A stretch of 64,000 nucleotides of DNA from Raphanus sativus (Eukaryota; Streptophyta; Magnoliopsida; Brassicales; Brassicaceae): positions 10,540,001 through 10,604,000 of the forward strand of contig NC_079517.1 of assembly GCF_000801105.2 (NCBI RefSeq), in the 5' to 3' direction. Positions 25,916 to 36,846 of the stretch are shown here, in pieces. The translations under genes were made by a program, and so were the position numbers. Each line of letters opens with the position of its first letter. Position 1 is the first letter of the stretch. The notes beneath the pieces were generated by a model. That model was not told the origin of the DNA and made no database searches. It was given only the letters and a program-made list of their open reading frames with translations.

Positions 25916-26455
25916 TGGGAGACCCAAACTCTATAGGCAGCTAGAAGTTTTTTGACAACAAGTATTGAAACTGCATCAGTTTTTTTTTTAACTTTAATCG
26001 ACATTTCAGAAAAATAAAAATATCATTAATTATAATTAGGAATTTAAAGTTTACAATTATTATTAATTGTAATTACGAATTTAAAATATTTTTTTTGTTT
26101 TACATTATTAGTTATTTTACTTATAATAATATAGTTTGTTATAATATTAAATATTTCTAAATACACTGTAATGATTTATTAATTTTAGCTACAAAATTAA
26201 TATTAAAATTTTGATTTATTAGTTGTAATTACGAATTTAAAATTAAAAATTTATGGGTGTTATTGTCATTTCGAAAATAATTAATCTAATGAAACATAAA
26301 GTATATAAAATTAATTTAGTGAGACATAATTTTCATTTTTTGGCCTAAAAACAATAGAAATTGATCTAATGAGACATAGTTTTAGCTGGACTATAGAGTT
26401 TGTGTCAAACTGGACAATAAAAACTTCTAGCTGGCTATAAAGTTTGTGTCTCCCA
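25916..26455. mobile_element. Non-autonomous DNA transposon with ~34-bp TIRs
   Basis: Terminal inverted repeats at 25916-25949 and 26422-26455 start TGGGAGAC and end AGCTAGAAGTT, with about three mismatches over 34 bp. TA lies on each side, so the target duplication may be TA. The 540-bp interior has no ORF. TIR length and TA could fit mariner-like or another superfamily; I leave this open. Confidence 0.65.
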
Positions 26456-26457
26456 TA

Positions 26458-28870
26458 TCTAATCTATTAAAATAAAGTCCTAATTTTTATCTACTTAAAA
26501 AGTGTTCATTTAAATTTTGGACCTATTCCATCTTACTAGAGTTATTAGCTATTTTCAAATCATGTTTTATTAAAAGTAAATATATTTCAATTATTGTTTT
26601 TAACTGATATTAAGATAATTGTTTAAACAACTAATCAAACTGACTTCCACTATTCACGTAAAATAATAGATGCTATCTCAACATCTACTTTTTATTTTGA
26701 CCATATTTCTAATGGATTTCATATTTTTATTTGTGCTTACTTAATATAAAACAATTTTAATTGTTGTATAAAAATCTCTATTTTTTTATTAGATAGGTTC
26801 TAAACATATATTATTTTCGGTATTTTATCATATGAATACCATATATAATAAGATGTAATATGTTGAACCATATTGAAAACGTTTCATATCTTTTATGCAT
26901 ATATCTAATCTATTAAAATAGAGTCCTAATTTTTATCTACCATAAATGTTTTTATTTAAGTTTGGAATGTTTCATTTTTATTAGTGTATTACATATTTTA
27001 TGGGCCATATCAAATAAATATTATAGACACTACATTTCAATTTATATCGGTTCACTTATATTAAACCAATGAAATGAACTCTACTCTAATTAAACCAAAA
27101 CGTCACAATATGTATTGAATTAAGGTCTATTACAATTGAAATAGACCAACTGTATACGTACACTTATAAATAATTTTGTTTCATCGTATCTAACACACAG
27201 AAACTATATAAGTTTGGTTCTTCTTATTTTTTCTTATAAACCCCAGTTTTGTATATATGTTTACTTGTTTCTTCCTTGATTGATTATGTGTTATACAAGA
27301 GTAGACACCTGTCATTAGGCCTCAGAATTAAAATCCGGATCCGTGACTCGATTCGGTATCCGCTCTGATCCAGTCTGAAAAACGGATATCTAGAGAGCAT
27401 GTATCCAGATTTGGATAGTGCTTCTACAGATCTGGTGGATCCAGATCCGGATCACAGTAGTGAAATTTTAGGTTCGGATACCCGGATCCGGACCTATTAT
27501 ATATTTAAAATATATAAAATATAATTATATTTATATATGCATATCATATATAGTTTATATATAAAATAACTAAAAAAATTAATTTATTAAATTTCAATAA
27601 CTTTTCAATTTAAAAAAATAATTTTAAATAGACCAAATAAATGGTTAATTAGCTAATTTTAGTTTTTAATTTTTTTTAAGTTCGGATCCGGGTATCCGCA
27701 GGTATTCGGATTTTAATCCGGATATCCGAACCTCGGATATCTGGAATTTTGAATCCGGATCCGGATATCAGTTTTACGGATTCGAGTATCCTGATATACC
27801 TCGGATACCCCGTCCGTCCCACCCCTACCTGCCATTATGAACATAATATGTCATTTTATAAACTTAGATCATATAATATCAATTGGGCACAAGGTTTTAT
27901 ATTGATTTCTAAATTTCTTTTAAAAAGTAGAGTAGAAGTTAGAAAGAACATGTTACATTTATTTAAATAATATTAAAACAATTATTTTCGATATATCATT
28001 CTTAAATACAAGAAATTTTAAAAAGATATTACCATAATTTGCGCAAATCTAATTTAAAATCACCATAATTAGATAGACGAAATCTTATATATATATATAT
28101 ATTTGAAAGTTAATTTTTTTCCAAAATCAAATCTATACTAACTTGACTTGCGACCAATTAATCAATAACAATTTGCGCAATTTTTTTAATAAATCATAAT
28201 AATTAAATAGACGAGATCTCATATATATTTAAAAGTTTATTTTGTTTTCCAAAATGAATATCCTCCTTATTTTTCGCAACTCCCTAATACTAAGTAATCC
28301 ATCTACATTCATAATCTATCATATATTAGCGTTTGATACCAACTCCAACATAAATATCGTTATCAGAATTTCCAACCAAAATTATTAAATGGAAATAATA
28401 ATTCAAAAATTATTAGTGGGTTATCTATATTATCTTAAAATATATGCAAGATTTTAATTTAAAAAACATATGAAACTATATCTTAAAATATATGAAAGCT
28501 TTTAATTTAAAAAATTATTATCTTAAAATATATCCATAAAATATTTGAATGGAATATGTTGATAATATATATTTAATAAGATATAAATATATTTATAAAA
28601 AGTTAAATTAACAATCACATTTTTATCAAATATTAGAAACAAAACATCTAACATTATATGGAAAATAACACTATTTACAACATTAAAAATCTATGGATAC
28701 GAGAAAAAAATATTATGTAACAACATCACAATTCAATATATCTTTAAAAACTTATTATTTACCCATCAATAATCATAAAAATACAATACAAATATATCAT
28801 GTACTACTAATAACTGATTTAAAATAAGATAAAACAATATCCACGCTGCCCAGCGCGGGTTAGAATCTAG
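26458..28870 (+). mobile_element. Helitron(s): two 5' ends, one 3' end
   Basis: Helitron-type 5' ends starting TCTAATCTATTAAAATA appear at 26458 and again at 26904, each preceded by A. A single 3' terminus follows. This is a CGCTG-CC-CAGCG hairpin (28844-28855, extended by flanking C/G pairs) with CTAG at 28867-28870 and T after it. No Rep/helicase ORF is present, so this is non-autonomous. Either a 5' segment duplicated or one element inserted next to another's start. A CCGGATCC-rich element (27318-27826) is nested inside. Confidence 0.6.
27307..27837. mobile_element. CCGGATCC-rich element with 11-bp TSD, nested in Helitron
   Basis: ACCTGTCATTA at 27307-27317 and ACCTGCCATTA at 27827-27837 differ at one base. 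They flank 509 bp (27318-27826) whose outer thirds are dense in GGATCCGG and GGATATCC palindromes around an AT-rich core. The right edge is CGTCCGTCCCACCCCT. It is non-coding. The TSD length would suit a MULE-like or retroposon mechanism, but no TIR or A tail is seen. Confidence 0.5.
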
Positions 28871-29065
28871 TTATTAATTATAATTAGGAATTTCAAATTT
28901 ACAATTATTATTGATTGTAATTACGAATTTAAAATCATTTTTTTTGTTTTACGTTATTAGTTATTTTACTTATAATAATATATTTTGTTATAATATTATA
29001 GATTTCTAAATACATTATAATGATTTATTAATTTTTAGCTACAAAATTAATATTAAAATTAATAT
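28871..29065. repeat. Partial second copy of the 25916-26455 element interior
   Basis: About 190 bp match 26023-26215 with only scattered substitutions. The copy starts immediately after the Helitron terminus and lacks both TIRs. Confidence 0.6.
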
Positions 29066-30285
29066 TTACACCCTTGTATACAAAACATATCCACCATAAT
29101 CGCATGTCGCAACTATACGCTAGCGCTTATGCATGCATAACATAATTATTCGTTTCTCATGTGTTAAAACTTTGACTTTAAGTTATTTTTGTTCTTTTGA
29201 CAAAGTGGTTCGAAATTATTAAATAATGTCGAAATGTACAGAGAACGTATGTGTGTATATATAATAGAAAGCCACGAAACTGGGATTAAAAATAAGGTTC
29301 GAAGAAGTCGTACTTTGATCGTAGACCTTATTGTATATGGACAAAGATCGAATAATCTGATAGAAGGTAATAATTATATTTCCATTTTATGTAAAGCTGT
29401 CGTTTACATGCATTTAGACAATATGGAGATGAAGTGAAGCTTCCTTTCCAATCAAAGGCGAGACGCAGATCGGATCAAGCGTTATGAAGCAAACCACTCC
29501 GTGTCATTAGACCTTATAATCAATAAACCTTAAGTATGGTGTTATAGATCTCGTTGACAAAAAAAAACCCGTGGAAAACCACTTGTCTTGTTTCATTAAC
29601 TATAAATTACATGATCTACAATATTCAAACTTCAACTACCATATACATCAGTTTGTGCTTGACAAACACTGAATCCCAAATATAGATATAAGTAACTGGC
29701 GTACGTATATAATATAAGCCAATTGAAAAAAAATATGAATACATATATAATCCAATACATATGGGAGTATGGACCACTTACTCTACTTTTAACTAGGGCA
29801 ATATACAATCAAACATCTATTGCGCATGAGGAGAAGAATCTATGAAAGGTACATGTGTTCATTTCTTTGATTGGAATGAAAGAAATAACTGTATGTAAAT
29901 CGCTGTTGACCAAACCTATATCAATGGTAATAAGTTTTGATAGCAACCAGTGCAGTCTACAGTGACGTGCCAGTATTTTGCTAGATCTCTATCGCTCTTG
30001 GTAGCCTTGGGCAAAAAAATCCGAACTGGAACGAAATATCTGGAAGCAAAGCTAGACCGAAACTCTCAGATACTCGACGGTTCCTATATTTCATATTCAA
30101 AAAAAATTCAGTTTTCTGATATAAGGCAAAATATCATCAAATCCATTCGAATCCGGATTCAACAAGAATAGTAAGAACATTGTTACCACCAGACAACATT
30201 TTCTCCTATCTACTCTCTTATAATATAAATACATATAGTATTTTAATTTAACATATAATAAATACTTATAAAATTAACACTTTAG

Positions 30286-30340
30286 TGAGTCGAATTTTGA
30301 TTGGATTTACGAATATGCGTAACCACTAGACCACTGAAAT
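30286..30340 (-). repeat. SINE head with pol III box A/box B
   Basis: On the minus strand TGGTCTAGTGGTTA (30320-30333) matches box A and ATTCGACTCA (30286-30295) resembles box B, at a tRNA-like spacing. No cloverleaf can be closed, and no A tail or TSD was found, so this is probably a tRNA-derived SINE fragment. Confidence 0.4.
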
Positions 30341-30805
30341 TAACATGTTAACTAATATATATATATGATTCACAATATTAAACGTATATCTGGAACCGAA
30401 CCGAAATTTCAAAAGTACATATTAGGTATAAAATGATTTATCTGATATATTAACAAATGATATATTCGAAACCGAACCGAATATCCTAATGTGCAGTACT
30501 AACTCTTGGTATCAAGTACTATTAACAAATGATGGTGTTTTTACAATACTGCAAAGAATATAGTGGACAAAGGAAAATAATAATGAGTGATCGAGATCTA
30601 GCAAAATATTGATATTTAGTGTGGAGTAAATGTACCAAACATTGCAATAAGTGACCAAATATTCCAGTGTTATAAGACATGGCAGGATACTAGAAACAAA
30701 CCCCAAAGATATAACAAATTTACGTTTTTGGTTTCAAAACCGTACCACACACGTGGTCACACATTCACAATGTTCTTCTTACGACCAATTACGCAAATGT
30801 TATTC

Positions 30806-30850
30806 AAAAGTAATATCACGAATAGTACCCAAAAAGTAATATCACGAATA
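30806..30850. repeat. 19-bp direct repeat separated by 7 bp
   Basis: AAAAGTAATATCACGAATA at 30806-30824 and 30832-30850 flanks GTACCCA. This is a 26-bp tandem unit without a clear A-tail insert. Confidence 0.5.
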
Positions 30851-31041
30851 ATTATCATTTTTATTTCAATATGTAAATGTAACGTGGTGCATGCACTTAT
30901 AAAACTCAAGAATATCTTGTCACGAGGGTTTAGATTCACGGGTAAGTAGTTGTGGAACAAAAAGTCGTGTGAGCGAGATGTGTGAGAATCCATCAGCTCA
31001 TTATGTATATTATGAAGAAGATTAAATTGAAGTTAAAATAG

Positions 31042-31280
31042 TATTCCTTTCGTTTCATATTAAGTATTTTTGTAGAGAAAAAATTTCGTTCCAAAATAAA
31101 TATCGTTATAGCATTAGTAAGCAGAATTTATTCATTTTATTTTTTATTATTGTGTTTTTTTATTTGTTGAAATATATATCGATGTATAGATAATGATGTT
31201 TTTATATAAAAAATATATAAAATTAAATGATTTTTTCTGCACAATTGTAAAATGACATTTAATATGAAAAATGAGTTTTA
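31042..31280. mobile_element. Diverged Stowaway-like MITE
   Basis: The left end (TTCCTTTCGTTTCATATTAA) and the complement of the right end (TTTTTCATATTAAATG) share the TTTCATATTAA core. The interior resembles the better-defined element at 38990-39228, including GTTGAAATA and ATAGATAATGATG. Confidence 0.4.
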
Positions 31281-31820
31281 TAATGACTAGGACCAAAATG
31301 GGGTTTAAAGTCCAAACAAATCATTACAGAGATCATTAGAAACTGGTCGTATAAGATCTATCTAAGATTGTCTTAAGATTTGGAGATAGTAACCAAACTA
31401 TATTACTTAATAAAATATATTTTTTAATATTTGATGTGATGAATAAGTGTTATACTAAATTTGGTATAACACTATTTACCTTACCAGATTTAGTAGAATG
31501 ATTTCAGTTTTGATATTTTATCGATGATGTAACTATACCAAATTTGATGTCTGAATCAATCGAATTCTCTAACCCTTTCAAGGCAATCAAGTCAGAAAAT
31601 TCACATCAAAGAACTTCTATGGCATTCTCTAAAACATTTAGTGTATCTTTTCCATCTCTTTCGTTTCATGCTGTTCGGGCCTCTAGGTATCAGCCTATAC
31701 GTGTGTGACACTGTCGCTTAGCACTTGTGCGCATCCACATGGTCAAGTGATATGAGTAGTAAACAACATTTTGCAATTTAATACTTAAAAAGACTTATTT
31801 CACTTAACAATATAGGCAAA

Positions 31821-31889
31821 TAGCATTTTGGTTGTTGACAAAAAAAAATAGCATTTTGGTTGTTGAAAAAAAGAAGTAGCATTTTGGTT
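31821..31889. repeat. 28-bp tandem repeat (2.5 copies) with A-run
   Basis: TAGCATTTTGGTTGTTGA repeats at 31821 and 31849, with a third partial copy (TAGCATTTTGGTT) at 31877. Each full unit ends in an A-run. It could be an A-tailed insertion with TSD that was then duplicated. Confidence 0.55.
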
Positions 31890-32374
31890 CATCCAATACT
31901 ATCAACTCATCGGTATTGTAAATGCTTCAGGGTACACGTACAAGGGCTCTTTCAGTTTCCTTTGCGATATTACCTGTTGTCAAGAAAAGAAAATGATGAC
32001 GCATAGATCCTGGTACTGAAGTTTTTAAAAGAAGAGAAAAAAAAAGTAAGAGTTTTGCAATAAGAAAAAAAAAGAAAACAACAAAAAGGTTATTTTTGTT
32101 CGGATGCTAACATTCAGCTCCTCTGTCCATGCCATTGCTTCCGCATACGGCATACACACACATATTTGTGCACACTAGAGAAACAAGCTCCTAAATTTTT
32201 AAAGATCAAAACCTTTTTCTTTCTATTTTACATTCTAACGATCAAAACATTTGGAAAAAACACAGGAAAATGAAAGGACTTTTTTGTATATTCAGTAAAT
32301 TTTTTTCCTTAGTTACGCGTAAATGACAAAATTTCTCCTTTACATGATTCGGAAAATATGAGCTGAAAAATAAC

Positions 32375-33406
32375 CTAATCTTCCACCAACAGCCGATTCA
32401 CAATCTTTACACTTGGCTCCAAAACTTGCTCCCTCCAAATCTCTCTCCACTCTCTTCTTCTACTTCCCATCATAACCGCTTTAAACGACGCCGTTGCATC
32501 AACCCTCTTAATATCCCAACCAGCATCCCTCAGCTTCTCAATCTTCACTATCTGTCTCCTCGCTAACCTCAACGTGTTCTCTTTGACCTCCTCCACCACC
32601 TTATCGTACGCCGCTCTCCTCACCGGATCCCACTTCTTCTCCCCCGGTGGATACATTTTGAAGTAACCGTCAAACTCCGGTACACCAATAGCTTTCCGGA
32701 TCCCAAACCGGGTCGCACTCGCTTTCACCGGGTCGTAAAACCCGGACAGCTCTTCCAACATACCCGAGCCCATCATCTCGTCGACCCGTTTCAAGAGATA
32801 CTCGAAGAGCACAGTCTCCGACACGTCTACCCATATGAAACAGCAGTTGTAACGTAACTCCCGACAGATTGAGCTTGACCCGAACGGGTCGATCTTCGGA
32901 TCGTATCGCTCGGCGAGAAGCGCGTGGACGAATGTGTTAGATCCGCCGGCGATAATGGGCAGCTTCTTACGGGAGGTTATATCGGAAACGGCGTCTGAAG
33001 CGGCGACGCGGTAATCTCCGGCGGTTAGTTCGCCGTGTTCGGGGAGGAGGTAACCGAGGAGGTGGTGGGGGACGCCGCGACGGTCGGGGAGCGTAATCTG
33101 ATTCGTGGTGATCTCTAGTCCTTTGTAGACTTGGATTTTGTCGGAGTTTATGATCTCTGAAGGGAAACGAGTGGCGAGATCGACGGAGAGGCGTGATTTT
33201 CCGGCGCCGGTTGCTCCTAAGATGACGACCATTTTGTCTTTAAGGTTTTGGGGACGTGATTGGTCGTCCATGCGTACGGAGACGGGGTGGTGGGCTCTTT
33301 GTCTTCTTTTGGTGAAGGGGAGATGAGAATGTGGGGAGAAAGACGGTGACGTTGATGTCGTCGTGAAGTTGTCGGAGATTGTTGGGAGGAAGTTGAGTTC
33401 TGTCAT
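32375..33406 (-). CDS. IPT1: Adenylate isopentenyltransferase, IPT1-like
   Basis: Catalyses the first committed step of cytokinin synthesis: transfer of the isopentenyl group of dimethylallyl diphosphate to ATP/ADP. The 343-residue reading starts at the ATG at 33406 (MTELNFLP). The frame stays open to an ATG at 33505, but that extension is Lys-rich and unlike the family, so I chose the inner start. The Ser/Thr-rich, Arg-containing first 50 residues look like a plastid transit peptide. The nucleotide-binding P-loop GATGAGKS is at about 64-71. It is followed by the conserved IINSDKIQVYKGLEI, VPHHLLG, IIAGGSN and GIRKAIGVPEF blocks of the IPT/MiaA superfamily. Intronless, as are plant adenylate IPTs. 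Length and N-terminus match Arabidopsis IPT1 (357 aa) better than IPT3/5/7. No disruption is seen. The orthology is inferred from resemblance and synteny. Confidence 0.93.
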   Translation of the reverse strand: MTELNFLPTISDNFTTTSTSPSFSPHSHLPFTKRRQRAHHPVSVRMDDQSRPQNLKDKMVVILGATGAGKSRLSVDLATRFPSEIINSDKIQVYKGLEITTNQITLPDRRGVPHHLLGYLLPEHGELTAGDYRVAASDAVSDITSRKKLPIIAGGSNTFVHALLAERYDPKIDPFGSSSICRELRYNCCFIWVDVSETVLFEYLLKRVDEMMGSGMLEELSGFYDPVKASATRFGIRKAIGVPEFDGYFKMYPPGEKKWDPVRRAAYDKVVEEVKENTLRLARRQIVKIEKLRDAGWDIKRVDATASFKAVMMGSRRREWREIWREQVLEPSVKIVNRLLVED

Positions 33407-33512
33407 TAAGCACGGAAAGGGACAAAAAACAAAAACCTGTGTGTTTTTCTCGTGTACCGGTTTTTTTATGTTTTTTTTTTCTTTTTTCTTGTAACGATGC
33501 ACCACACTAAAA

Positions 33513-33527
33513 TCTCTCTCTCTCTCT
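33513..33527 (-). promoter_or_regulatory. GA/CT repeat upstream of IPT gene
   Basis: A (TC)n run on the plus strand is (GA)n in the direction of the gene, about 110 bp upstream of its ATG. Such runs are common in plant core promoters and leaders. Role inferred. Confidence 0.35.
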
Positions 33528-33899
33528 TTACGTTTCTCGATTTCTCAGAGAGAGCTTCACTTCAATGAAGGTGGTCGACTCGAAATCTAAAGCGTCACCA
33601 CTACTTCTGTTATTCTTCTTTTCTGCTTTCTGGGCCTCAAGAGGGTTTTGAAATATATCATGAAATTCTGTTACAACAAATTTCTTAAAAAATAAAGACA
33701 GTTGCATGATTATTATAATTTAGTTTTTCTATCTAAGTTTGTATTCTGTTTCTGTAGACCCAAAAAAAATTATATACGTGTTACACTATTCAAATTTAAT
33801 CAGGTACTTTTTACTACCGAATTAATTTTGTATTGATAACAAATGTATTTGAAAGTAATTTTGTGTTTATTGTTTTGGGCTACTTCAGTGTATGGACAA

Positions 33900-33933
33900 G
33901 CTTTAACCTTTTTTCGTAACAACGCTTTAACCT
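33900..33933 (-). repeat. Micro-insertion with 10-bp TSD (14-bp insert)
   Basis: GCTTTAACCT at 33900-33909 and 33924-33933 flanks TTTTTCGTAACAAC, which reads GTTGTTACGAAAAA on the minus strand. A third partial copy (GCTTAACCT) follows near 33953. Confidence 0.35.
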
Positions 33934-35556
33934 ATTTATTATACAAGGACAAGCTTAACCTATTTAATTTTTGGTAAAAATTGATAGATCATCCAAATAG
34001 CAAAAGGGAATAACTTGGGTTTTTGCGGATGAATCGTTGTATCACGTATCGGCGACTGTGAAATTTACAGTAAGAATGGGAAGAAACAATGTGAAAGTAT
34101 GTTTAATTATTAATACAAAAACCCAAGTTATTTATTTTGATTTGAAATTTAGTAAACATATAAATAATATTTTATTTATATGTTTAATTATTAATACAAA
34201 AATGAGTGTAATCGATTACATCAAATTGTACAAAATACAAACTATTTATTATGTACTTTTCATGTTTAAATATATAAAACTGAAATTACAACTAATATTT
34301 TAATAAACTACATAAATTAATATATAAATTAACTAAAGTAGCAGAATAAAATATTAAATAAACTGTAAAAATATAAAATTACCAAACTTAAGAAAAATAA
34401 AAATAAAATCTAAATGTCATGAATTATTATTAGCCAATTACAAAAAATTAATATGTTATTTTAAAAAGAAAAAGATATTATTAATACAAAATTGTATTTT
34501 GGTGTAGAACTTGTGTTGTAGTTAAAGATGAAAATAAAATCCAACACCAACATAATAAATTTGGTATTACCAGTGCTTGGCATTCCAAAAAGAAAAAGAG
34601 AAAAGGTATACCAGTGTTTTAAAATATTTCAAATAGATTAATTATTTTATAAACTGCATGCCAGTGTTTTTCACAAAGTCAATCAAATATGAAAATTATA
34701 TATTTTGAACACTAGTACAAAATATTTTTTTTTTAATTTAAATGTTTCTTAGAATTTTAAATTATTTCAAATATTTAATTCGACAACATTTGTTAGAGAA
34801 GTACAAAATGGAAATTATATATTTTACATTCTTTTTCACTCTTTTTAACTATTTCATTAATTATATTTACCATAATAATTCGATAATATTTATTTTACAT
34901 GTTAACCATAATAATTCGACCGATTTAAATAAATTTTTTCGTAACAAGAATTCAGAACAGTTAATAAAGAGTTTTTTATTTGTTTACAGAATCAATTAAT
35001 CATATCCATTTATTGTCTTCGGATATAGATTAGTTTGGTTTTGATGTATAAAAACCTAAAATATCTAAATAACAATGTATCTGAAACGAGGTCAAATATT
35101 TATATAAAAACATATTACCTGATCCAGTCCGAATTTTTTGAATACATTATTATATGTGGATACATCTAAAGTATAAAATACTAATTATGATATTAGTATA
35201 TGAAATTTTTAAAACCAATATCCACACAAGCAAACGGATCAAGTTCTAATAATACTTATGAACACTGATCAAGTTTTCTATTAATATTCTTAACTAAAAC
35301 CTTCCTCTTCATCTACAATCCACATTATCACCAACTATTATATGATATTATCAGACCTTAATCCAACTAGACTGAAATTTTAAATTCATATCGCTAACAA
35401 ATTGTATATATGAAATAATACCAAACTGGTCTTTTTATGTCAACTGATTCAAATGGATCCGTAATTTACATATACATAAATTGTATATGGTTTTTATATA
35501 GCATTGAAAACCATAGTTTTTAAATATGAAAATATATTCTGCGAAATCTAAATGTG

Positions 35557-35762
35557 AATATGATCAACCGATCGTTTTTAACTTAGTGGTAAAAGACTCA
35601 CATCTGTGAGTATCGTTATGTGTTCGATTCTTTTTGGCCACTTAGAGCGTCTCAAATGGTAAAAAAACACGGATCTTGCGGATCTCGTGGTGATTAGTCA
35701 TTGGGGTTATAAAGTTTTTGGGATCACACTACGGTTATAAAAAAAAAAAAATATGATCAACC
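35557..35762 (+). mobile_element. tRNA-derived SINE with 13-bp TSD
   Basis: AATATGATCAACC at 35557-35569 and 35750-35762 flanks a 180-bp body. Near its start are a box A-like TTAGTGGTAAA (35583-35593) and a box B-like TGTTCGATTCT (35621-35631), the internal pol III promoter of tRNA-derived SINEs. The body ends in a run of about 13 A. All diagnostic parts of an intact plant SINE are present, and the perfect TSD suggests recent insertion. Confidence 0.88.
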
Positions 35763-35818
35763 AATTGTTGAACTGACATAAGGTCTATATTCTCTTGCAC
35801 ACATGATGTCTAAAATAG

Positions 35819-35854
35819 TACGGTCTTATCTTCTTCTTTTTGATACGGTCTTAT
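35819..35854 (-). repeat. Micro-insertion with 11-bp TSD (14-bp insert)
   Basis: TACGGTCTTAT at 35819-35829 and 35844-35854 flanks CTTCTTCTTTTTGA, a purine/A-rich tail on the minus strand. Confidence 0.4.
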
Positions 35855-36474
35855 ATGTGAATTATTAAAGTTTAAAATGACGACACACGACGGATGTGAA
35901 AAAAGAAACTACAGTGACAATGGCAATGTCTAGGCTCTAGGGTAGGTTTCGTTAGTTTCATATACGTGTACTTTTTCTTGAAACCTATTTACATGTGTGT
36001 TTAGCATCAGACTATGAATTAGTGATTGTACAGCGAAACATTAATTATTCTAAAACTTTCAGAAATAATTTGACAATGACAAAGAAAAGTTGGACAAAGC
36101 CTCCACCTGGCTTCGGCACAACTCAAACGCTACTAAGCATTCATCATCCAGGACTGTATTGTACCTGTATATAATTAATGTTAAACCAGTGGCTCTAATC
36201 AATGATTAAGTGCCGTAGATCATGTCTCTTATGTAAAACTAGATTATATTGTCTGTACTTTCGTTTAAATAAAGAATTTTGATAATGACACAAGATACAT
36301 CCAATAATTGCATACTGTACTAAACAGTTAGTCACCCCATTAAGCAAATTAATGTAAAAAGTATTAGGAAATTTTATTGAGTAGCTGACTTTAATTTCTA
36401 AGTGCACGAAAAGACGATCGACTTTAATTTCTACAAACGTTTTTTATTAAATGGTCTATGCTTAATATATACAG

Positions 36475-36846
36475 TTAGGGGGTGTATTCAACTGAGAATT
36501 TCAGGTGATTTGCATTAAAATGACAAATCCACTGTTATTCAAAAATGAATTTTAAAAACTCATTTAAAATCCACTGTTATTGAACTTGACATTTCGTAAA
36601 GTACTCTGAAATCCACTGTTATTGAAAATATTTTAAGTTGTGAGATTTTAAAGTTTTGAGGTGATTTTAGGGTGTTTGGGTGGAGTTTCTTAGTTAAAAA
36701 AAATAAAACTCAAATCCCATTGTTTTAGGTGATATTCTAGAGTAGTTTAATAAAAATCACCTAAATCTCTGCAACTTATTAAAATCATCTAAAACTCCAT
36801 TAAAAATCAAATCACATCAAATGCTAAATTGAATACATCCCCTTTA
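36475..36846. mobile_element. MITE with GGGGTGTATTCAA-type TIRs
   Basis: The left TIR GGGGGTGTATTCAA (36478-36491) pairs with TTGAATACATCCCCT (36829-36843). TTA flanks each side, suggesting a PIF/Harbinger-type insertion. The interior repeats AAATCCACTGTTATT three times (near 36525, 36568 and 36609). It is non-coding. Confidence 0.6.

Larger units (their letters stand above)
29066..32374. other. Intergenic between repeats and the IPT gene
   Basis: No gene is visible. It holds a possible retroposon 3' end (GTTGAC-A9 near 29550), a CCGAA-rich stretch (about 29990-30490), a minus-strand SINE head, a 26-bp tandem at 30806-30850, a Stowaway-like remnant near 31042-31280 and a 28-bp tandem at 31821-31889. 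The part adjoining 32374 should hold the IPT 3' UTR. Confidence 0.4.
33407..35556. other. IPT promoter region and AT-rich intergenic DNA
   Basis: The first few hundred bases should contain the IPT promoter. The rest is AT-rich with no gene. 34869-34919 holds a 15-bp direct repeat (ACCATAATAATTCGA) separated by 21 bp. Confidence 0.4.

Noticed and set aside
35570..35640. tRNA gene
   Set aside because: Box A and box B are present but no cloverleaf can be folded, and the segment sits in a TSD-bounded SINE.
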